From contig CAJINV010000001.1 of assembly GCA_905178155.1 (NCBI GenBank), positions 5,119,994 through 5,183,993 of the forward strand: DNA of 64,000 nucleotides, given 5' to 3'. Both the position numbers and the translations under genes were made by a program. Positions 21,001-32,566 of the stretch are shown here, one piece after another. Below the pieces are notes generated by a model. The model was given only the letters and a program-made list of their open reading frames with translations. It did not search any database and was not told where the DNA came from. The DNA comes from Amoebophrya sp. A120 (lineage: Eukaryota > Sar > Dinophyceae > Syndiniales > Amoebophryaceae). How positions within the stretch are numbered: position 1 is the stretch's first letter; each line of letters starts with the position of its first letter.

Positions 21001-24000
21001 GTAAACCCTGCATCTGCAGGTTCCCGGCCAGGTTGAAGGTGACCGCATCCAGCCACGTGGTCTTACCGGCGCCGGACGGCCCCAGCATCGCGCAAACCTG
21101 CCCCCCGGACGCTTTCAGGGAAATGGACTTCACGAGCGGCTTCTCAGACGTGGGTGTGCCGAACATAGGCTTTTTCGCCTTGATCTGCACAGAGAGTTTG
21201 CAGCACTCAAACCGGTTCGGATTTTCCGGCTCGAACGGCTTCAGGTCCATACCTGGGTTTGAACATGATATGGTAAAATTCAAAAAAAGACCTCGTCGCT
21301 GTGTGCAAGCTACAAGCTGCAAGCAGCTGCACAGTGCAGCTGCTTGTTTACTGCGGGCACTGAAACGCCGCTAGCCGCTCTCGTCGAGGACGAGCTTGTG
21401 CTTACTAGTCTGTTTCGAAAACGAAAAGGTAAAGGCGATTGATGACAAATAATAGAACATGAACATCCTATTGCAGGCGCACTATACCCAGGGTCATGGT
21501 GCGCGCGCGCAGCACATCGGAAGCCAGTTTTTCGTCCATGGTTTGCGGCTTCACCGTTTCGCCCTCCGGCTTGATGGCGACCGGATCCGAGGCATTCGGC
21601 GGCAACTCAACCTTTCCACTGCTCCAGCACTCCTTGTAGAATAAAAAGGCGTGGACCACGGTGAAATAGAAAGCAAGTCCGATCAGGACGAGCACGCGAA
21701 TCCCGAGCAGATCATCATCCGTGTCGATCGCCGGATAGTAGGTCTTCAAAGACTTCAACACCTGAATTTATCAGTTTGAAAATGTGACGAGCAGCACGAG
21801 CCGCAGCATATTAAGATTAACCATAACAGCTGTAATGCCATTACTTTGCTGTTCAGCTTGTTTGAAGCTGAACAGCAAAGTAAAAATGGCATTCATCTTG
21901 AAGAACAGCAAAGTAATGGCGGATGAACCCTTCATCTTGATGAAGAAGATCGGCATTTTTGTATCAATATCATACCTCATTTCTACTACCAACAACAAAC
22001 TCACGAGTGCACTTTTTTTATTTCGATTTATTTCGAGATGTATTTATCAAGTACCTGCACGCCGGTGTAACCCCAGCAGTTGAAGTCTTCCTTGCCGCCC
22101 GTGGAAATCGAGTCGGGGCAGGTGAAGCCGGTGGTTTCGCCGGGCAGGTAGATGCAGGTCGGAGACGAAACGCCCGTGGCAGTCGCGCACGGTGCGGCGC
22201 TGCCCCAGGACTCCTCGTGTTCGAAGTCGGAATACAGAAAGATGGCGGTAGCGTGGCGGTGCGGGGACATGTAGGTGAACGCGCGGAAGGGCCAGGGCAC
22301 GTTGTCCGGGTCCAGAAACATGCCACAGAACAGGAAGGAGGCGTACCAGAACTGAATCATGCCGCCCATACCCAGAATCAGCGGGCCGGTCATGGCGCAC
22401 ACGCGGCCGCACGCGTCGAAGACCTGGATCAACAGGAACTGGGTGATCAAGCCCCAGTAGGAGGGTTCCGCGTACCAGCCGCCAAACCAGGGAAAGTAGA
22501 TGGAGCCGTACATGCTGATCGCCGCGAGCAGGAAGTGGATGGGGATGGACAGCACCACGATGGCGAGCAGGTACTCGGCCGTTTTGTAGTACCCGTTGCG
22601 CACCTCCTGCGACACGATCGGGAAGGTGGACTTGAAAAAGTAAACGCACACGATGGAGTAGATGCTGTTCGAGGTCATGATCATGAACAGCGGCCAGATC
22701 TTGCTCATCACGTACTTGTTGTCGTATTGTGAGGAAAAATCCCCCCTCCCCATATCAAATCGAAGTTGCTGGCGCTGTATTTGAGTACACAAATCAGGTT
22801 TGTCTTGCAGAAAGTGCTTGGCGGCATTTTCTGAGCCTGTTTGGGTATGCAGAAGGCTAGCAATTACACATGGCAAACAGGTTTGCAGTAGCCGAAAGCG
22901 CATGACAGATTGGCTTTGGAATGCGCCACATGGCTCCTATTGCCCTATAGGCAAGACAAAGACGATTTGTGACCCCAAATCAGCATTACAAATTTCCATT
23001 TTGATATGGGGAGGGGGGCTTTTTCCTTTTGATATGTCGTGGCCCCTGCCCTCCCACCAGAGGAGAATCATAAACACGTTCGTGACCCACATGATGATCG
23101 GACGCAGCAGGTACAGAACCGGGTCGGTGCGCGCCACGCGCCACTCGCGCGCGAACACCGCCTTCAGCCGGGTGCCGGCGGTGGACTGTTTCTTGCGGGG
23201 AATCAGCTGCAGGGCGCGCTCGTACACGTCCTCGGAAATCATCTGGGTGTCGCGTTTGTGCATGCCGTTGTCGTTCCCATTGTCGTCCGCGGTGGTGGAG
23301 GATCCGGAGTCCGCGTACGTTCCCAGACCGCTCTTGCCCTTGGTCTTCCAGTTTTCCAGCAGGTCCACGACGGAGCAGGCGATTCCCTTCTGCTTCCGCT
23401 TGTCCTGCGGCATGGCCGGGTTCACGAGGTCCAACACAAAGTCCGCCGGGTTCGAGGCGGCCGGGCAGTCGATCTCGGCCGCGCGCTCGAAGTAGGGCAA
23501 CATCTCGCGCCGGGGGCCGGAGAACGCGACCTGCCCCTTGGACAAAACCAAAACGTGGTCCAGCATGCTGAACACGTTGGTCGGCGGCTGCTGCAACGTA
23601 ATCACGACACACAGCCGGAACCTCACCGCCAAGTCGCGCACCACCTTCATCACGTTGTACGCAGCGGCGGAATCCAAACCGGACGTCGGCTCATCGACAT
23701 ACAGAACCTGACAATAATTTCATGATTCGGGATTTCTCGGTCGATGTTGATATTATCCTCAGTCGCCTTTATCGTGCCCATCGAGCGTTATGTTTGTGGG
23801 AAACTGCTTGCACCTGCAGCCTTGTGCTAGTATATACATTCTCTTATCTCATAATTTGTGATTGTAAAAGCGGCACAAGTATAGTACAGCTTAGAAGTAC
23901 ACCACAAGTACCTTCGGTTCGCGCAGCAGCGCCAGCCCGAGCGCTAGACGCTTCTTCTGTCCGCCCGACATACCCTTCAAACCGATGTACCCCCCCACGA

Positions 24001-24758
24001 CGGTGTCCGCACAGGTGGTCAAGCCTAGTAGGTCCATCAACGCATTGACCCGGTCCGTGATCTCCTCCGTCGTGTCATTCGACAGGATGGACGCGGTGTA
24101 TGCCAGTGCACAACTCCCCCTCCCCCTCATTTCTAAATACAAAATCCCAAATCCAGTTCCTGCCTTGCAGCACTCTTTGCATGACAAATTCTGGAAGCCC
24201 AAACAGTACGACAGTCGGCGCATGAACTTGTCATGCCCATGCGCAGGCTCCACGTATCTTCGTGTTTGTCTTGCTGTTCATGCCATACAAATGGGGGGGA
24301 GGGGGAGTTGTGCACTTTCATACGGTGTGCGTGAGCGCCTGGCGGCAGGTCAGGGTGGGGTACTGCGAGTCCACGCAGGGCACGAAGGCGCAGTGGCGAC
24401 TGAAGTCCGAGATGTTTCCCAGCCGCTCGCCGCCGTGCGTGATCTCCGCCTGCAGCAGGTTGCGCGGCATCGCGTCGCCGGTCTTCGCCCCGAACATGCC
24501 GTCCTTCGGGGTTTTCGCACTGAATGTCAGCAGGTCCAGCAGGACCGACTTCCCGGACCCCGAGGGGCCAATCACGCCCAACAGCTCGCCGGGGGCGCAT
24601 TCGAAGCTGACGTTGTTCAGTAGCACCTTGCCCTTCGCGTGGTACTTGCAGGACTGCACCAGCAAGTTCTCGCTGGCGACACCCGCCTTGGTCACCAGCT
24701 TGTCTGCGATCTGGGTGGCCATTTCTTGTTGTTCGGAAGTTGCCGTGGTTTCTGCCAT
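18027..24758 (-). CDS. Full-size ABCG/PDR-type ABC transporter, 1428 residues
   Basis: An ATP-driven membrane exporter with NBD-TMD-NBD-TMD order, typical of PDR-type ABCG proteins. Nine exons: 24758-24323, 24093-23912, 23707-23035, 22719-22055, 21761-21488, 21252-20182, 19864-19517, 18930-18822, 18555-18027, totalling 4287 nt = 1429 codons. Four introns are introners and four are GT-AG. NBD1: Walker A GPSGSGKS (64-71), signature MSGGQKKR (about 187), Walker B YVDEPTSGLD. NBD2: Walker A GPSGAGKT (about 801-808), signature MTAGQKKR (about 907), LDEPTTGID. Hydrophobic segments follow each NBD, with Cys-rich extracellular loops before the last helices. If the 21487-21253 intron were retained, the first half would stop at once and two half-transporters would be predicted. 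The in-frame GT-AG join favours one protein. The substrate cannot be told. Confidence 0.9.
18936..19516. mobile_element. Introner, type A, oversized (581 bp)
   Basis: TIRs contain ATGTCTGGGTCTG and its complement. The target duplication TGATC lies at 18931-18935 and 19517-19521. It is twice the usual length and holds a (CATGG)3 run near 18998-19015 and several ACTTGTCAT/ACTTGTAAT motifs. It separates transporter exons 7 and 8; removal gives ATC-ACC-CAC in frame. Confidence 0.88.
19870..20181. mobile_element. Introner, type C (312 bp)
   Basis: TIRs contain AATCCCCCCTCCCCATATCA near both ends. Flanks are GTGTC (19865-19869) and GCGTC (20182-20186), a 4/5 match. It separates transporter exons 6 and 7 with frame preserved. 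Confidence 0.88.
21762..22054 (-). other. GT-AG intron with a strong internal hairpin
   Basis: Conventional transporter intron (CAG/GTACTT to TTCAG/GTGTTG). It contains inverted arms at 21834-21859 and 21865-21892, complementary over about 26 bp with a 2-base bulge and a 5-base loop. A third partial copy (GAACAGCAAAGTAATGGC) is at 21903-21920. This could be a decayed inverted-repeat element inside an older intron. Confidence 0.7.
22725..23034. mobile_element. Introner, type C (310 bp)
   Basis: Same TIR type and internal layout as 19870-20181. The target duplication TGTCG is perfect (22720-22724, 23035-23039). It separates transporter exons 3 and 4, joining H-D to N-K-Y-V in frame. Confidence 0.92.
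24099..24322. mobile_element. Introner, type E (224 bp)
   Basis: TIRs read GTGCACAACTCCCCCTCCCC and the complement. The target duplication CGGTG is perfect (24094-24098, 24323-24327). Internal GCATGACAA and TTGTCATGCC motifs are present. It separates transporter exons 1 and 2 within NBD1. Confidence 0.92.
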
Positions 24759-26279
24759 CGACACCCAAATTTGTAGACAACTTGTCTAAGACAAGAAAGA
24801 AAATCTATCGACAGCGAGGAAGATCTTCCAAAAAAAAAGTAGCCTGTTACTGATTTTTTCAATCAAATAGCCGGTAGAAGTTCTTGTGCCAACTACAGAC
24901 TAAGTGGTCACAAAAACTAAGCTGCACCAGCATACATTTCTCACAACTAACAACATGGACATAGAGTAGACAACAAGAACAAATGGTGAACGTGAACGAT
25001 GGATACTCTTACTCACTTACTTACTCTCGTAGAGAAATAAACTTCGTAAAGAAAGAACCAGGTGGGTCTTCTATCTTGAAACGATTTCGAAATAAAACGT
25101 CAGGGGTTCTCGTCCACCACCACCAGGCAGAACAAATTTAACACTACGATGGAGTCAGTTTCTCTTTACCTTCTTACCGTGATACTTCGACGATTGGGGT
25201 ATTTGTTTCAACCGACCAGAACAATAATTCAGGCTAGAGCTCGGGAGGTGGACGGAAGTAGTCGATAAAAAAGTACCTAGATTTTATCAACTACGACAAG
25301 TTTATTCACTTCTGACGACAATTTGGATTTTCAAGTAAAAATATCAGCTACTCGTGCTGCTGCTTTTTTAGCTTGGTAATTGATTTCTTTCTCTGTCTTA
25401 ATTGCCTCTTTGACTAGTGGGGATTTCGTTTTTGGTTCAGCCGAGTGTCGAAACCTGTCTGTGTGGGGTGAAATCAACGAAAGCTCGAAACAACTACGAC
25501 CTCACTGACGAAACTGGCGTTATTGCACATGCAGACTCTTGCGTGATGAAGACACCACTACTCTTGCAGTGATTTTGGTTTTTTATTCTCACGAAGTGCT
25601 CAAAAACTTGAAGAATAAACCATTCTTTTAGGGTTCGCAGCTATCACTCTCGAGTGCCATTGTCTAGATTTTGATGTTGAAAAAACGAATCAGACAGCAC
25701 CGAGTCTAACTACCGTTTTGCATGATGATAAAACGGCCCTGAGAACAACACAGCGAACGGAGTCAATCTCTGTGCAGGGATTCCGAACGGAGTCAATTTC
25801 TGCACAGGACATGAACTCCGCAATTTTTACATTCGTATTTTACAGGCACAATTTCGCTCCTAGAGAGAAGTGCATCAAGGTCGTTGGCAGATCAATCTCA
25901 ATGTACTAGTTGCTGCTCTTTAATTGCAGCTCTTGGGGCAATTGACTATTGTAAGTGGCCGGCGTCCTCTCCTCAACTGGAATTGGTATCATGAATCTCC
26001 GTCAAGCAACGAAAAAAAAGCGTGAACTTCATGAAAAAGTCATCGTACAGATCGTGTGTCTTCAAACGAACGCCATTTTCACCGATGATTTTCTTTCCTC
26101 TCTAGATGTTGTATCTATCAATTCTAGCCGCGAGAGCAGTCCTGATGAATTCTATCCGCGAGAGTCCTCCCGGTGACGAGGACCCCGGGCAATGCAACTT
26201 TTTTTGAGTTATGACAATTCTCGATTGATGCGCGAAACAACTCGTGAACAGGAGTACAACTCCCTTTTCCGCCTAGAAG
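24759..26279. other. Gene-free stretch between transporter and kinesin
   Basis: About 1.5 kb containing the transporter 5' flank and kinesin 3' flank. Apart from a tandem repeat at 25754-25808 I see no structure. Short frames here lack protein character. Confidence 0.4.
25754..25808. repeat. Two-copy tandem repeat, 30-bp period
   Basis: CGAACGGAGTCAAT...TGCAGG occurs twice head to tail with a few mismatches, in the intergenic stretch. Confidence 0.75.
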
Positions 26280-29200
26280 CTATGCTGCTGCCGACTGTTG
26301 CACTCTGCTGTAGTATTGTTTTTGTAGTCTGTCCAAAAGCTGGCGCTCCTCTTGTAGGCTGAATTTTGTCTCGCTGGCCTCGACCGGCAACTTCTCCGGA
26401 CTGGTGCTAGCTGTTGGTCCTGTAGGCTTCTGGCTCAGTGTTCTCGTCCTCGTCGTCGAGGACCCGCTATTACAACTAGATGCCCCGCGACTTTTAGTGC
26501 CGCGCGTTGTTGGACGGCTCTCGTTCCCCCGCTCGTCGTTGTTATTTGTCAGGTCGATTCGGATCAAGTCGATACCTTGCTGGTGCTTGGCGCCCGTTGT
26601 GGTTGACTTCTTCTTCGCTGAGCTGGAGAGCAGCAGCGCTGGCGCAGGAGCTCCTGCGTCATTATCTTTATTCACATCTCGGAGGTCCAGGTCCTCGTCG
26701 CGAGGACCCGTCACGTCCCTGCTGTCCTCCTGTTCTCTCACTGGGGAGTTCAAGCTACGGACGGAGCGGCGCACCGCTCGGGATGATATGAGCACCTCGG
26801 GTTCGTCGGTTTGGCTGTTGGAGGTGGTTTTCTGCTCCTTTAATATTTTGAAGTCGTCGCGGAGGTGGTCGTCTCTACTCTGTAGAAGTACTGCGCCGCT
26901 GCGACTGGGGTCCGCTTCTAGTGCCGGCGCTGGTTCACTTGTTGTACAACCGGTTCGACTTGTAGTTGCGCCCAGAACGACGTTTTCAATCCACGCGGCT
27001 GCAGCCCGTCCAGGGGAGACGCGAACGTACCGGCGCGTGGATCGCGAACCGCTGCGGCTCCGCGTGCAGTCCGCGCTCGATGTGCGATCGCGGCGGTACT
27101 GGTGCGGGGTCGTGTCCCCGTCATCCAAATCTGATGTCGGTTCCTTCCTCCTGTTCGGTGAGAAGTTGTACTCATGTTCTTTCGTTTTGTTCATGTTCGC
27201 ACGAATTGGAGAACTTTTTCTTGGCTGCCGATCTCGTAGGTCCGCTGCTTGCTCTGTAGTGACTACAGTTGCAGTGACGCCCACGCTCTTCGTTCTTTCG
27301 ACAGATCGTCCTGCAGAAGACGAGTTGTCAGCAGCGTTTGTTCCAGCTACAGAAGTCATCACAGTCATCATCTTTGCAATCAGGCTGGTGACTGTGGGAA
27401 ATTGCTCGTCTAGCAGGACGTCCGTAGGTTGTCCAGTCTCGGAAAACCCGAGGTGGCGGAGAGACAGCGGCAGCGGCGACATCCAGTTGTTTCCTAGTTG
27501 TCGTTATCAAATGTAAAAGTGTCTGGGTCTGGAAGAATGCAAGTTTGTCATGCTTGTCTGGCATGAATCTTAAATCTGCCATGCACGTTACCCAAGAGCT
27601 CCGTTTTTCTGTGATGCAGAAGCGCAGTTTGTCATGCAGAATAGGCAACACCTAGGAGCTCAGAAACTTGTCATGCTGAGCCAGCATTTGCAGCTTCATC
27701 ATGAGACGCCACCCAGCATCACAAGTTCCCAGACCCAGACATTTTTACTTTTGATACCCGTGCGCTTGGCGTGAGGGGGCGACTACTCGAAGGGGTGAGC
27801 GGACGACTAGATGTTGAGGCGGCTCCCGCAGCAGTATCAAGTGTAAAAATGTCTGGGTCTGGAAGAATGCGCGATTTGTCATGCTGCTTTTCCATGACCC
27901 ATGAGGTCTGGAATGCCGGAGCTAGCATGACAGATTCTGCGCGACGTTTCTAATGCCTATCCTGCATGAGAATCTACCTCCTGACTTGGTCAAAATTGGG
28001 CGACTTTTGGTAATCATGCAACACAGATTTTTGCAGGCTGCAGATTTAGCATGACAAGTTGCATTCTTCCAGACCCAGACATTTTTACACTTGATAAGCA
28101 GCGTGCTCCTGCAACGGTTGGAGCTGTATAATCGCCCCAGGGTTGTTGTGGGTGGAGCTCCTGCTTCCCAACTGTGGTAAAGCCGGTGCCGCGGCGGCGG
28201 GTCTTGCAGAGGTACTACTTGTTGTACTACCAGCACCTGCTGAAGAAAAAGCAGCTGGTGACGCGAAGACATCCGCCTGCTTTAGTAGTACTTGGGACGA
28301 TTTTTCATCTTCTCCGCTGTAGTTGTGAGCATCTTGTTTTCGGCCGTTGTTGGTTTCTAGTTCTTCCGTTTGGTTCTGATTTTTACCTTGGTCGTCGAGG
28401 TTCCATTGCTGCTGAACTTGCTCCACAGAGGCAGCTCGTCCTGGCATATAATTACGAACAGTCGACGCCGCTGCAAGGGTCCGATTTTTGTTCTCGCTTC
28501 CGGCCTGATCAGCTCTTTCTTGCACGGACATCAATTCCAGCATCCTCACCCGTTCCGCTAACCGCCGGTTTTCGTCCTCCAGCTTCAGCGCGCGCAACCG
28601 GTAGTCCACGGCCAGGTTCGGCCGCACCTCCGTCTGCAGCACCACCGAGCTGCAGCGCTGGGCGAACCGCAGGGTAGACAGACTCTCCTGCGCGTTTTGG
28701 AGCAACGCGGACATGGTGGCGACCAGGGCCGTCTTGCAGTTGCCGACCAGTGCCTCCTTCAGCAGAAACGTCATCAAGGAGTTGCGGAAGGGAACGAACC
28801 CGCTCTCGTTCTGCATCGCAATCACCACCTGCTCCAAAAAGTGCAGACTCTTGTTGATCGATTTCGCCTCGGTCAATCTGCCGACGTGGTTCACAGCCTG
28901 CTTGTTTTTGCCTTGCGGCTCGCCTGGAAGAAGACCGCCTGGTGCAGACGAGGCCTGCTGCTGCCCGAGCGAACAAGTTTTGTACACCTGGGAGCAAAGT
29001 CATGAACACGATTGTATGTCATCATTATCATTATCATCATCATCATCATTCATCTATCATTAGTGTTTTATCATATTTTGTGTTGTCGTTCTCTGCGCCT
29101 GTACTGCTGCATTCCGTATCCTTACCGATTGAAAGTATGAAGCACAAACAACGACACCAGGAGCACAGTGCGGATATATCAAACTAAAAAATGAGTTGGA

Positions 29201-31363
29201 GAGAACTCTTACCCGCTCACTACCGGCAAGGTCCACCAGGTGTAAGCGCGCCGCTAAATGCGTATCCCCCTCCCACTGTTCTACAAATATGGTGAAAATC
29301 GCGTGCGAGCGGCTGCTATTGCTGTTGGTCTTCGTGTATGCATGGACAAAAAAGTCTCGGCTTTTGCATTTCTTTGCCATCTTACCTTAACATACTATCA
29401 GTGACGCAAATCGATGCACCATTTTTTTCTGTCGCCAGAAGAACGACGAGGCGTCCTATTTCCGCTTCATGACTATGTTGACAATGCTTCATGTATAATG
29501 CTTGTGCAATTCATCCTTGTAAGAAGTGTACTATCTGCACTGCGTTTCTTGGTACAACGAAGATAGATTTCTACTCCTTGTGGCTAAAAAGCCGATTTGT
29601 AGTAAACATCCTTCGCGCTGGATAAGGTGCGCGCGTCGGACCGATTGAGCGCCGCGAGAAAGACGCAATCCAACGCCTCTCGTTCCGATTGGCAAACGTG
29701 CTCCGCCAGATTCGGCTGGGTCTGGAACTATCCTGACCAAAAATGTCCCCACCCCCGAGTCAAGATGGGGAATCTGCTACACAAATCAACCAGCCGAAGC
29801 TTTGGCTGTTGCGCATGACAAGATTGGCCTCGTATTGTGACCCTGTTTAGCTAGTTCGGCACAGCGTCACAGATCTAGCGTATCATAACAATTCGAGCAT
29901 CACAAATCCCAGAACACGAGTAGAAAATGCTTCTCATAGAGCTCCGCATGAGCTACATTTTGAGCATGCAGATTTGCATTACAACTCTGGGGTGTGGGCC
30001 CCGTTTTTACACAGGATAGGAACAAGTCCACTTTCAGCGACGGCGCGGTCCCGGAGTTCGCCTGCGGCTGCAACAGGAGATCGTAGCCTTGGTCGTTGTA
30101 CACTTCGAGGCATTTCACAGAGACCTGATACCGGTAGTAGCTGCCCTCATGGTCCTCCTCGGTTCCCGTACTACAACTTTCGCCGAGGCCGCTGCGCCGC
30201 AACTCCGCTATCCTATGTAAAAACGTCCCCACCCCATAGTGAAGATGGAAAGTCGGCTAGACAAATCCACAAGCTTTGGTTTTTTTGCATGACAAATTTG
30301 GACTGGTATTGTAGTGCTGTTTCAGGTAGTTGCGCAGCATCACAGATCTAGTATATGATGCTCATTGGAGCATGACAAATTCCAAAATACGCCTAGAAAA
30401 TGCTTCTCATGGGGCTCCGCATGAGAAACATTCTCAGCATGCAGATTTGCATTACAACTATGGTGTGGGGACGTTTTTAAATACGATATCCGCGTCCTTT
30501 TCCCGCAGCTTCTGGAACACCCCACAGAGGAACCGCGGGATGAGACCGCGCTCCCGGTACTTACTGCCACCGTAGATCGTATATGTCTTCCCCGTGCCGG
30601 TTTGGCCGTACGCAAAAACGCAACCCGTAATGCCCCGCACCAAGTTGTCCACGAACGGCTCAAACTCGGCGAAAATTTCCTCTTGTTCCGAGTGGGGCGT
30701 GAACACTTGCCCGTTGAACAGCCCCCGGTAGCTGCTGCAGGGTAGCACCGGCTGCTGCGGCTGAAGCTGATGCCCAGTAGAGTGCAGCTGCTCCGCATCG
30801 TGATTATACGCCGAATTATGGGATGAAGAACCCGTTGTAGAATTGCCATTGTAACCTGATGTAGATAACAGCTGTGGTAAAAATTTATTTTACCCGCCAT
30901 GGCGGGCACGCAACTCATCTCACTTGCGACCACCCTCAAGAAGCCTCTTGATTAAGAGGAAGACCAACATGAAAAACACTTTATTGTTCACAACGAGCGT
31001 GAGGCCCTAGCATTGCTTTTTACTTGTGTAGTTCGTTTATTTTCTTGAACCTCGTCTTGTCTTGATTTTTCCTTTCCACAAAGCCAAGGGGTTGATGCTA
31101 ATTGTGAACGGATAAGTTTATGGCTTCTTCTTGATGATCATGATCCTCATCTATAGAGGACATGAACATGATTTTTATGATTGATATGTGGCAATATTAA
31201 ACGGACCCGTAGCTGTACCTTGTTGATGCGGGATTTCGAGGCTGAGCCAGTGCTCGTTCTCAGCGGTGCTCTGGACCTCGATCTGGCAGGTGGCGTCTTC
31301 CGGATCGAAAACAGGGCAGATCCGCGCATAGGTCGCAAGGCGCGCCCCTCCTCCGGGTGACAT
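26280..31363 (-). CDS. Kinesin with N-terminal motor, 1037 residues
   Basis: A microtubule motor. Eight exons: 31363-31219, 30855-30489, 30203-30019, 29723-29608, 29329-29213, 28987-28097, 27829-27757, 27499-26280, totalling 3114 nt = 1038 codons. Four introns are introners and three are conventional. Motor motifs: P-loop GQTGTGKT (132-139), switch I SSRSH (about 276-280), switch II DLAGSER (about 304-310), then [14 protein letters not shown] and [12 protein letters not shown]. The sequence before the P-loop carries a Ser/His/Gln-rich insertion. After the motor, a short helical stretch (about 430-470) is followed by a long Ser/Thr/Arg-rich, probably disordered tail ending in a short coiled segment. 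The subfamily is not clear. The donor at 29607 (GAT/GTTTAC) and acceptor at 29330 (GAAG/ACC) are the least certain, chosen because they restore the motor. Start ATG is 31363. Confidence 0.9.
27505..27756. mobile_element. Introner, type A (252 bp)
   Basis: TIRs carry GTCTGGGTCTGG and CCAGACCCAGAC. Flanks GTCGT/CCCGT match at only 3/5, so this may be an older copy. It separates kinesin exons 7 and 8 with frame kept. Confidence 0.85.
27835..28096. mobile_element. Introner, type A (262 bp)
   Basis: Near-perfect TIRs with ATGTCTGGGTCTGGAAGA. The target duplication AGCAG is perfect (27830-27834, 28097-28101). It contains several GATTTGTCATGC/GCATGACAAG motifs. It lies only 78 bases from the element at 27505-27756, isolating a 73-nt exon. 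Confidence 0.93.
29008..29046. repeat. ATC/ATT microsatellite
   Basis: A (TCATCAT)-type trinucleotide run inside the conventional kinesin intron 29212-28988. Confidence 0.8.
29729..30018. mobile_element. Introner, type B (290 bp)
   Basis: Ends TATCCTG...CAGGATA with CCCCACCCC-bearing arms. The target duplication GGAAC is perfect (29724-29728, 30019-30023). It separates kinesin exons 3 and 4; removal joins F to Q-T-Q-P. Confidence 0.93.
30209..30488. mobile_element. Introner, type B (280 bp)
   Basis: TIRs contain AAAACGTCCCCACCCCATAG. The target duplication TCCGC is perfect (30204-30208, 30489-30493). It separates kinesin exons 2 and 3. Confidence 0.94.
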
Positions 31364-32566
31364 GATGTGAAGATGAAACTACCCCCGATGTCAGAATTCC
31401 CTTGTAGTTCCCAAACGGATTTTGACTCACGCAATACACTTCCCTTTTGGGTGCGGGACCTTTAATATGATCCACGCCTTCTCGAATCGCATCGGTTCGC
31501 CATCGCCTTCGCCGGTTCTCCTTCTCTGACAAAAACGAAAGCAAGGACGACAAGCGGGAACTCCTACACTAATACTTGTATAAACTAGCTTGGCGTGATC
31601 CGCACAGAGTCCGAAACGTGGCCTCAACATCTCTCCGTATGTAATAGAATAAGTGGAAAATAGAATACATGTTGTAGTTGTACTTACTCGTAATCTTTTT
31701 AGTAAATACGCTGCTTATTTTTCTATGTCGTCAACAACCATCTCACTACAATTTTACTCTTTTGCGAGCCTTGTTCGTTTAGCGGTAGCGCTCATCTCAT
31801 GCAGGAAATGGCGCTACGCTGTTTCTCACACTCTACGAACCACGACACCTTTGGGGGTCGGTGCGGCTCCTAGTCGTACACGTTGTACATGTACTCCAGT
31901 GACAACATAAGTACAATTTCTCTTCCAAGTCGCAATCGCGGCAGAACAAAAAGCCGCATTGGCAGTGATCGATGACCGAGAGAACGGCACCGAGAGAACG
32001 GCACTGCATTGCAACACGGCAACCGAGAGAACGGCACCGTGCATCCCTGTCTGACGGCGCAGTTCTTCCTTGAGCAGACTACAAACATTGTTGAAGAAAC
32101 TTCTACTCCTCATCCAACTAGCCAGCAACGCTGCAAAATTGATAAAGCAGTCCGCATCATAGTGCTCGAAACATCATACAGTGAAAGACACTACTTCACA
32201 CTCGCCGCGAGGTGAATATTGGAGTTAGGACTCAACACCAGTCTTCTTCTCAACGAGTTGTTCGGTCAAACGAGCGCGAGAAGAAACTGCACCATTCTCA
32301 TACATCTTTTCGCCTCCTGGAAACGCCGACGCCGAAGAACGATGATGCTAAGATGAGAGTACGTACTTCTTCGCTGGTGTACCATCTACTTCTCATACAA
32401 GAAAGCTTCCCGGATCTTCCTGACGAAACATATTAGCGCTCTGCCTGCATCCTCCACTTCGCGGAAGCGTTTCCTCCTTTTTTGCAATTTCCAGTCCCAA
32501 ATCAGGTGTTGGTAGTTGACCTTGAATGATGGCTGCTCGTCCTCCGCACAGTACAATTGAAGCGCT
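31364..32566. other. Gene-free stretch upstream of the kinesin
   Basis: Mostly structureless. It holds a three-copy motif at 31975-32036. A minus-strand frame around 32570-32410 (containing NIEALQLYCAEDEQPSFKV) has some protein character but no start or splice sites I can defend, so it is not called. Confidence 0.4.
31975..32036. repeat. Three copies of ACCGAGAGAACGGCA
   Basis: Two adjacent copies (period 14) and one displaced by about 30 bases. Intergenic, upstream of the kinesin start. Confidence 0.8.

Noticed and set aside
18027-24758. Two separate half-size ABC transporters
   Set aside because: A GT-AG intron at 21487-21253 joins the halves in frame and the total length is an exact multiple of three; cDNA could still overturn this.
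26404-27516. 370-residue plus-strand frame opposite the kinesin tail
   Set aside because: Mirror of the Ser/Arg-rich tail; the minus-strand frame joins the motor exons in frame.
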